NCBI GenBank assembly: GCA_021778575.1
Contig: JAJYCH010000392.1
Span: 1-5,361, forward strand
Direction: 5' to 3'
Source of the DNA: Planctomycetota bacterium
GTDB lineage: Bacteria; Planctomycetota; Planctomycetia; Isosphaerales; Isosphaeraceae
DNA: 5,361 nucleotides
Position 1 is the first letter of the stretch. Every line of letters begins with the position of its first letter. This document shows, one piece after another, positions 1-5,361 of the stretch. Made by a program: the position numbers and the translations under genes. The notes beneath the pieces were generated by a model. The model was not told where the DNA came from. It was given only the letters and a program-made list of their open reading frames with translations, and did not search any database.

Positions 1-1
1 T

Positions 2-841
<840 letters not shown>

Positions 842-873
842 CGGGCGTTGCCATCCGTGGGTGGTCGGGATCG

Positions 874-887
874 GAGTTGATCAACTC
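874..887. promoter_or_regulatory. Perfect 14-bp palindrome, candidate operator of the helicase gene
   Basis: GAGTTGATCAACTC is its own reverse complement over all 14 bases. It begins 33 bases upstream of the helicase start codon and directly abuts the candidate -10 box, so its centre (880/881) falls where transcription would begin. A repressor bound here would block the promoter. It does not match the LexA boxes I know from Enterobacteria (CTGT-N8-ACAG), Bacillus (CGAAC-N4-GTTCG) or Alphaproteobacteria (GTTC-N7-GTTC). The palindrome is seen directly; the operator role is inference. Confidence 0.4.
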
Positions 888-917
888 AGTATAACCAACC
901 CACCCCGGCCGGGCGAA
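888..917 (-). promoter_or_regulatory. Candidate promoter of the helicase gene
   Basis: On the minus strand a good -10 box TATACT (893-888, five of six consensus bases) stands in the gap between the exporter stop and the helicase start, the most A+T-rich spot of that gap. The best-placed -35 is poor: TTCGCC (917-912) with an 18-base spacer. The predicted start near 881 would leave a leader of about 40 bases. This would let the helicase be transcribed apart from the exporter gene upstream. Confidence 0.35.
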
Positions 918-927
918 GGTCGGAACG

Positions 928-949
928 GAGCCGATCGCGAGCCGATCGC
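928..949. repeat. Two tandem copies of an 11-bp unit
   Basis: GAGCCGATCGC occurs twice back to back (928-938 and 939-949), just after the exporter stop codon and upstream of the candidate helicase promoter. The copies are identical. It may be a local slippage duplication or a pair of binding sites in phase with one helical turn; nothing here distinguishes these. Confidence 0.6.
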
Positions 950-952
950 CGA

Positions 953-3364
953 TCATTCGCTCTGGGCAACCTGCGACGGAGCCGGCTCGGCGACGACTTT
1001 ATACTTCGTGCTCCAGGCGGATCTCCAGCGATCACCCAGCGTCAAACAGGCCGGGAGCAGCAGGATGTTTCCCAGAGTGCTCCCGCCCGTGGCGATCGCC
1101 ACCATCGCCCCGAAGTTCGAAAACGGCGCGAATTCACTGAGCCGGAGCGCCAGAAAACCCACCGCGACCGCCGAGCTGGACAGCAACACGCCTGGCCCGG
1201 TCACCTGATAACTGGCGAACAAACTCGCGCGAAACGGCTCGGTCCGACGATAGCGCTGGAACTGAAGCAGACAGTGGAACGTGTCATCGACCGACAAACC
1301 CAGCGCGACGCTCGCCACCAGGGCGGTCGCCAGGTCGAGCTTGATCCCCAGCCAGCCCATCAAGCCCAGCACCAGCGCCACGGCCAGCAACGTCGGCAGA
1401 ATGGCCAGCGTCGCCAGCAGCGGACGCCGGAGCGAGATCGTCAGCATCGTCAGGATACCCAGGACCGACCAGAAGAACGTCGTCCACTGGGTCTTGATCA
1501 CCCCTTGCGTCGTCTTGGTCATCAGCGACGACAGGCCGGTCAGATAGGCTTCGGGTCCAAACGCCTGGTGGACCAGCGCCGTCGCGTCGGCGAAGATCGC
1601 CGACTTGTCCGGCGCGGGCTGTTGCTCGACCAGTCGGACCAGAATCCGGGTCGATTTGACGTCGGGGTTCCAGAATCCTCGAAGCAGCTCCGCCTGAGGC
1701 GAGGCCGCGATCAGGTCGAGCTTCGCGGCGAGAATCCGCTCGCTCGCCGCCGCCGGTAGGGCCTCGATCCGCCGATCGGGGTCGAGAACCGTCGCCAGCG
1801 AGAGCACGTAATCGGCCCTCGGTCCGGCTTGACCTGCCTTCGAGTCGATCAAGCCACGCTCGACCGAGCGGAACTTATCGAGCGTCCGGGCCGTTACCTG
1901 ACCCGACAGCGGGGCGATCAGCTCGACCACTCCGATTCCACCCAGCCGCGACTCGACCGTCTGATAGTCGCGGACGACCCTCGTCTGTGGCTTGAAGGCG
2001 TTGATGTAATTCGATTCGTAGCTCAACCGTCCCATCCCGGCCGAGATCGGCAGGACGACCGCGACCAGACCCACGATAATCCGTGCGGGGTGCTCGTAAA
2101 CCCACTCGGTCACCCGGCTCATCCCTCGCCCAACCGGCGAAAACGAACCCAATTTGGTCGGCAGGTCGAGCCGGAAAAGTGGCATCATCGCGGCCGGCGA
2201 GATCAGCATCACCAGAAGCGACGCCATCAAGGTGCAAAGCCCCATGATCCAGCCGAACTGACGGATCGGCACAACATTGCTGGTCGCGAGTGCCCCATAT
2301 CCGATCGCGCCGGTCACGGCGCACCAGAGGATCGGACTGGAGACGACGCCCAGAGTCGATCGAGCGGCGGTCCGCGCATCCCCCTCGCGACGGCGTTCGT
2401 CGCGGAAGTGAACCGCCAGGTGGCTCGCCGCAGGCATCGTCAGAACGATGATCTGCGCCACCAGCGGACCGCCCGAGAGCGAGAGCCGGAGGTTGAACGT
2501 CGACAAGATCCACTCGGCCGCGAGCCAGACCACCCAGCCGCTCATCAGCGGAACCAGCGCCCACCACAAGCTTTGCGTTGCCGAGAGCGTGACCACGCCG
2601 ATCAGGACCATCCCCACGATCGCCAGTCGCTTGCCATCGACGTCGATGCTCGTGAACCCGTCGGCCAGCAGGACCGGCGGGCCGACGATCGCCGGTGAAC
2701 CCAGCTTGTGCCGAGCCCCGAAAGCGTCGGCCCGCTTCCGGAGTTCGCCGACGCTGACCTTGACGTCGAAGTCCTCGGTCTTGCCCAAGCGGACGACCAG
2801 CGCGGTTGTCTGGGCTCGCGAGTCGATCAAGGTTCCCACGAACAACGGGTGCCGGGTCAGCCGTTCCTTCAAGTCTGCTAGCCCTTTGGCATCGGCCGAC
2901 CGGACGTACCCGCCGACCGCCAGCGAGCTGGCCCCCGAGAGGTTGACGTTCTTGATCGCCTCCCTCATCTTCCGCTGAGCTGTGGTCCGGAGGAAGGTCG
3001 GCAAGGCATCCATCGCGATCAGGCCGTCGTCGATCTTCCAGAGCAGAGGCATCGCGTCGAGCGACTCAACCCGTAACACCCCTTTGATTTGCGACGGTCC
3101 CAGCTCGCGAGCCAGTTCGGCCACCCGGTCCATCCCGGCCGGGGTGAGCAAGTCGGGGTCGTCATAGGCGACGAAGACAAAGTTATCGTCGCCAAAAGCG
3201 TCCGACGCCTTGCCGTACTGGATGATATCCGGGTCATTCTCGGCAAAGAACGAGCGAATCGACTGCTCGTAGTCGACCCGCTTGCCCGAGATGAGCAAGG
3301 CCACCAGGAGTAACAACACGGCTCCGATCGCAAGATGCCGGGCCTTGAGCAAGAAATCGATCAC
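953..3364 (-). CDS. RND superfamily MMPL-type membrane exporter
   Basis: This is a complete 803-residue inner-membrane protein of the RND/MMPL type, which uses the proton gradient to move lipids or other hydrophobic molecules outward (family knowledge; substrate unknown). It has the classic duplicated plan: helix 1 (about 9-27), a large periplasmic loop (28-245), helices 2-6 (about 247-263, 265-288, 298-320, 338-361, 369-397), helix 7 (426-445), a second periplasmic loop (446-627) and helices 8-12 (628-645, 648-673, 676-700, 720-741, 748-776). Helix 10 holds the motif SVDDTFH (691-697), whose paired aspartates D693/D694 are the likely proton relay. The matching first-half segment TMPAASH (309-315) lacks acids but keeps the histidine. 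GTG at 3364-3362 is the start: no ATG, GTG or TTG lies between it and the upstream stop (3460-3458), and AGGGG (3379-3375) lies 10 bases ahead. Length is normal for this family. No membrane-fusion or outer-membrane partner is adjacent, so a stand-alone exporter is likeliest. HpnN-like hopanoid transport is possible but unsupported. Confidence 0.93.
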   Translation of the reverse strand: MIDFLLKARHLAIGAVLLLLVALLISGKRVDYEQSIRSFFAENDPDIIQYGKASDAFGDDNFVFVAYDDPDLLTPAGMDRVAELARELGPSQIKGVLRVESLDAMPLLWKIDDGLIAMDALPTFLRTTAQRKMREAIKNVNLSGASSLAVGGYVRSADAKGLADLKERLTRHPLFVGTLIDSRAQTTALVVRLGKTEDFDVKVSVGELRKRADAFGARHKLGSPAIVGPPVLLADGFTSIDVDGKRLAIVGMVLIGVVTLSATQSLWWALVPLMSGWVVWLAAEWILSTFNLRLSLSGGPLVAQIIVLTMPAASHLAVHFRDERRREGDARTAARSTLGVVSSPILWCAVTGAIGYGALATSNVVPIRQFGWIMGLCTLMASLLVMLISPAAMMPLFRLDLPTKLGSFSPVGRGMSRVTEWVYEHPARIIVGLVAVVLPISAGMGRLSYESNYINAFKPQTRVVRDYQTVESRLGGIGVVELIAPLSGQVTARTLDKFRSVERGLIDSKAGQAGPRADYVLSLATVLDPDRRIEALPAAASERILAAKLDLIAASPQAELLRGFWNPDVKSTRILVRLVEQQPAPDKSAIFADATALVHQAFGPEAYLTGLSSLMTKTTQGVIKTQWTTFFWSVLGILTMLTISLRRPLLATLAILPTLLAVALVLGLMGWLGIKLDLATALVASVALGLSVDDTFHCLLQFQRYRRTEPFRASLFASYQVTGPGVLLSSSAVAVGFLALRLSEFAPFSNFGAMVAIATGGSTLGNILLLPACLTLGDRWRSAWSTKYKVVAEPAPSQVAQSE

Positions 3365-3454
3365 GTCGCCAGTGCCCCTGAGATGTCGCTGCCCGAGCGG
3401 CTCAAAAGTCGCAAGCCGAAGCCCGACCGCGCCGACGGTTCCGATACCAGAGGA

Positions 3455-3483
3455 GTTTTAGGCGCGAGACCCCGCGTTGTCGA
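3455..3483 (-). promoter_or_regulatory. Candidate sigma-70-type promoter of the exporter gene
   Basis: On the minus strand TCGACA (3483-3478, five of six consensus -35 bases) is followed after exactly 17 bases by TAAAAC (3460-3455, four of six consensus -10 bases). A start near 3448 would give a leader of about 84 bases before the GTG at 3364. This is the best-scoring pair I found by eye in the gap. Confidence 0.4.
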
Positions 3484-3567
3484 CCCTCAAGTGCCCTGAC
3501 CTGCCCTGCTTCATCGAAAATTCCGGAAGCTGGGATTGGGCATTCGAGGCGATACCGCGATCAGTCC

Positions 3568-3596
3568 TGGCTAGCCCAGTTCGCGAATGATAGAGT
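3568..3596 (+). promoter_or_regulatory. Candidate extended -10 promoter of the rightward operon
   Basis: TGATAGAGT (3588-3596) contains an extended -10 (TGN) followed by TAGAGT, four of six consensus bases. A weak -35, TGGCTA (3568-3573), stands at a 17-base spacer. A start near 3603 gives a leader of about 36 bases ahead of the ATG at 3639. The match is modest and made by eye. Confidence 0.25.
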
Positions 3597-3638
3597 CGAG
3601 ACAGGCAAAATTGTGGGCAGGATGGGAGCCATTCGACA

Positions 3639-4082
3639 ATGGACAGCCAGAAAACGGCGAATCCCGACACCTGGAAATCCTTCTTCCGGCTTCAAAGTGT
3701 AATGATTCCAGCAATGGGGCTGTTTCAGGCGTTGATCATCTGGCGCTGGCCCGATTCCGTGACAGTTCACCCTTCCTTCGGCCGCGCGGTATTGATTGCG
3801 ATGGTCATGATGCTGGGCACGTTTTTGATCGCGATCATTCAACGATCCATCCTCAGGTCAAACGCCGGGATGGCAGCCCCGTATATTTTCTCGGCTGGCG
3901 CGCGTCCTCAACATCCGACCGCTCCACTCCTCGAAGTTTTGACTCAAATGACTTTCGTTCTGGTCGTCGTCGGACTCGTGCAGATCCTGTTCGCTCTCCA
4001 GTTTCGCAATTCAATAACGAGGAAGAAGCAAAAACTTCTTCCCTCTCTGGCTGATGCCGAACTGGATGCTCAATCGCTCTGA
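3639..4082 (+). CDS. Small multi-span membrane protein of unknown function, paralog A
   Basis: I do not recognise this 147-residue protein. A short polar N-terminus with NPDTWKSFF (8-16) precedes hydrophobic segments at about 22-35, 50-67 and 104-120, then a basic tail (RNSITRKKQK, 123-132) and a polar end. Between the second and third segments an arginine-bearing stretch (QRSILRSN, 68-75) is followed by a short hydrophobic run (77-88). The start is firm: an in-frame TAG lies at 3591-3593 with no start codon between, and GGGAG (3624-3628) sits 10 bases before the ATG. It is the first gene of a probable three-gene rightward operon, 32 bases before paralog B, which has the same length, N-terminal motif and segment order. 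A sampled 60-base line (3661-3720) is 50% G+C, below its conserved neighbours, which suggests fast evolution or later acquisition. There is no lipobox, cysteine pair, or catalytic motif to suggest a role. Confidence 0.75.
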   Translation: MDSQKTANPDTWKSFFRLQSVMIPAMGLFQALIIWRWPDSVTVHPSFGRAVLIAMVMMLGTFLIAIIQRSILRSNAGMAAPYIFSAGARPQHPTAPLLEVLTQMTFVLVVVGLVQILFALQFRNSITRKKQKLLPSLADAELDAQSL

Positions 4083-4114
4083 ATTCAACCCTGAACCAGA
4101 AAGCGAGTCCATCT

Positions 4115-4558
4115 GTGACTGACAAGACGCGCGATCCCAACTCCTGGAAAATGTTCATCGGCTTTCAATGCTTTATCATGGCCTTCTCGATGCCTTTACT
4201 CTATGTGCTCGTCAAGGAAATGGCTCCGCCCGGTAAACCTCCAGCGGTCGCGTACACCCTTCTGAGTATTTCCCTTTTTCTGATGACGGGTTGTGGTCTC
4301 TGTCTGATCCACCGATTGATTCGCAAACGCAATGACTTCATGGGTGCTTACTATATGATGGCTACTCCTGCCATGATAACGGCAACGAAGCCCCCCTTGC
4401 CACTTCGACAGTTATTCGGGATAAGGGCGACCCTCTTCCTGGTCATGGCGCTTATCATAGTCATCATCGATTTGTTTGCTCTCTGGAACGATCGACGCAA
4501 GTCCTTGAAGAACAAGCCGAAAATCGCGCATGATCCCTTGATGGATGACACTTTCTGA
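4115..4558 (+). CDS. Small multi-span membrane protein of unknown function, paralog B
   Basis: This unrecognised protein is also 147 residues. DPNSWKMF (7-14) matches the N-terminal motif of paralog A one residue out of step. Hydrophobic segments lie at about 18-33, 46-65 and 104-123. A strongly basic stretch HRLIRKRN (66-73) follows the second, then a hydrophobic run FMGAYYMMATPAMI (75-88), and a basic tail (NDRRKSLKNKPK, 125-136). Matches to A also include R67, N73, M76, Y80 and FAL near the end of the last helix (121-123). The start is GTG at 4115; the ribosome site ahead is weak (AAAGCGAG, 4101-4107 region), but a later ATG at codon 13 would remove the motif shared with A, so GTG is preferred. 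Its stop overlaps by one base the ATG of the peptidase gene, suggesting coupled translation. G+C in two sampled lines (4261-4380) is 45%. The function is unknown. Confidence 0.75.
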   Translation: MTDKTRDPNSWKMFIGFQCFIMAFSMPLLYVLVKEMAPPGKPPAVAYTLLSISLFLMTGCGLCLIHRLIRKRNDFMGAYYMMATPAMITATKPPLPLRQLFGIRATLFLVMALIIVIIDLFALWNDRRKSLKNKPKIAHDPLMDDTF

Positions 4559-5361
4559 TGAACCGTCCCGAACTTCTCGAACTCATTCGATCACGACGTT
4601 CCGAATGGCTCGAAGCCCTCGAAAGCTTGGTGATCCACGAATCGCCCAGCCGCGACAAGCCGAGCCTTGACTCGCTCGCCCGGAAACTCGCCGCGCGATT
4701 CGAGGCCATCGGTGGCGCGGTCGAGATCGTCGCCAACCCGGACGGGGGCGACCACCTTCTCGCCCGGTTTTTCGGCGAGATTTCCGATCAACCGCCAGCC
4801 TTGCTCGTCGGCCATTACGATACGGTCTGGCCGCTTGGAACTCTGGCGACGATGCCGTTCCGGATCGAAGGGACGAAAGCGTTTGGACCCGGCGTGTTCG
4901 ACATGAAGGCGAGCCTGGTCGAGGCGGAGTTCGCCATCGACGCCATTCGCCAACTCGACTCCCAACCGCCTCGGCCGATCACCGTTCTGATCACTTCCGA
5001 CGAGGAGATCGGCAGCCCGACCTCGCGTCGCTTGATCGAGCAGACCGCGCAGGCGTCGGCCTTCGCGCTCGTGCTCGAACCCCCCCTGCCCGACGGTTCG
5101 CTCAAGACGGCCCGGAAAGGGGTCGGGCATTTCGTCGTCGAGGTCGAAGGGAAAGCCGCCCACGCCGGGGTCGAGCCCCGCAAAGGACTGAGCGCGATCC
5201 AGGAACTCGCTCAGCAGATCCTGTTTCTCCACGCCTTGACCGACTACGACGCCGGGATCACCGTCAACGTCGGCGTCATTGATGGCGGGACAACGCCCAA
5301 CGTCGTCGCGGCTCGGGCTTCGGCAAAGGTTGACGTCCGGGCCACGACGATCGCCCAGGCT
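4558..5361 (+). CDS. M20-family zinc metallopeptidase, N-terminal part (runs off right edge)
   Basis: This is a cytosolic (no signal peptide seen) di-zinc amidohydrolase of the M20 family, closest in motif style to carboxypeptidase G2-like members, which release C-terminal or acyl-linked amino acids from small substrates (family knowledge; substrate unknown). I translated 268 residues of an expected 370-400. The metal and catalytic set is intact: H86 and D88 in GHYDTVWPLGTL (85-96), the bridging D115 in GVFDMKAS, the general base E149 and metal ligand E150 in SDEEIGS (147-153), and E174 in VLEPPLPDG. The lid or dimerisation domain begins near 184 and carries H202 in AAHAG, equivalent to the histidine a partner subunit lends to the active site. 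The last metal-binding histidine lies beyond the window. ATG at 4558 is firm: an in-frame TGA sits at 4546-4548 with no ATG, GTG or TTG between. It overlaps the stop of paralog B by one base. ArgE, DapE or PepT identity cannot be settled from this part. Confidence 0.93.
   Translation, partial: MNRPELLELIRSRRSEWLEALESLVIHESPSRDKPSLDSLARKLAARFEAIGGAVEIVANPDGGDHLLARFFGEISDQPPALLVGHYDTVWPLGTLATMPFRIEGTKAFGPGVFDMKASLVEAEFAIDAIRQLDSQPPRPITVLITSDEEIGSPTSRRLIEQTAQASAFALVLEPPLPDGSLKTARKGVGHFVVEVEGKAAHAGVEPRKGLSAIQELAQQILFLHALTDYDAGITVNVGVIDGGTTPNVVAARASAKVDVRATTIAQA

Larger units (their letters stand above)
3365..3638. other. Divergent intergenic control region (274 bases)
   Basis: This gap separates the leftward exporter and the rightward small-membrane-protein operon. 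It holds a candidate promoter for each side, with predicted starts near 3448 (leftward) and 3603 (rightward) about 155 bases apart, leaving room for shared regulator sites. The palindromic core GGCTAGCC (3569-3576) lies just upstream of the rightward -10. Minus-strand open frames that cross the gap overlap the rightward gene antisense and show no recognisable protein, so I do not call a gene here. I see no RNA gene or riboswitch. Confidence 0.6.

Noticed and set aside
852..854. Alternative upstream ATG for the helicase
   Set aside because: It is 13 bases from the chosen start and therefore out of frame; it falls in the likely ribosome site.
904..913. CCCGGCCGGG palindrome as a terminator for the exporter
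   Set aside because: It has no loop and no following T-run on the minus strand, so it cannot be called an intrinsic terminator.
1829..2698. Plus-strand 289-codon open frame antisense to the exporter
   Set aside because: The product is rich in Arg, Asp, His and Gln with no hydrophobic core, as expected opposite a membrane protein in high-G+C DNA.
3458..3842. Minus-strand frames of 70 and 93 codons upstream of the exporter
   Set aside because: Both run antisense into paralog A, have no convincing ribosome site or recognised domain, and the second ends well before the exporter.
3587..4054. Plus-strand 155-codon frame overlapping paralog A
   Set aside because: Its product is polar and Ser/Arg/Asp-rich; the frame used for A gives a coherent membrane protein that matches B.
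4591..5232. Minus-strand 213-codon open frame
   Set aside because: It is antisense to the M20 peptidase, whose metal-binding motifs establish the coding strand.

Overview
The window looks like a chromosomal stretch of a high-G+C bacterium. Sampled 60-base lines in the conserved genes give about 63-70% G+C, against about 45-50% in two small genes near the middle. The RND/MMPL protein resembles exporters that I associate with Planctomycetota, perhaps an Isosphaeraceae relative. That placement is inference from style and memory, not a search, and I hold it at moderate confidence. I see no tRNA, rRNA, CRISPR array, transposase or integrase.

Layout. Two genes read leftward. The first 841 bases hold the N-terminal 280 residues of a UvrD/PcrA-type superfamily 1 DNA helicase, which runs off the left edge. 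Upstream of it (953-3364) is a complete 803-residue RND/MMPL-family membrane exporter. The 111-base gap between them carries a candidate promoter for the helicase, a perfect 14-bp palindrome over the predicted transcription start, and an 11-bp tandem repeat. From 3365 to 3638 lies a 274-base divergent control region with candidate promoters facing both ways.

Three genes read rightward and look like one operon. Two adjacent 147-codon genes (3639-4082 and 4115-4558) encode small multi-span membrane proteins that I do not recognise. They look like diverged tandem paralogs, sharing an N-terminal P-x-(T/S)-W-K-x-F motif, the same order of hydrophobic segments and a basic tail. The second overlaps by one base (TGATG) the start of an M20-family zinc metallopeptidase (4558 to the right edge), of which 268 residues are visible with most of the active site.

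How they work together. Helicase (DNA repair or replication) and exporter (envelope) are probably neighbours without a shared function. The rightward trio is the least ordinary part: an uncharacterised, compositionally distinct paralog pair tied by close spacing and a stop/start overlap to a cytosolic peptidase. Nothing in the sequence proves that the pair and the peptidase act together.
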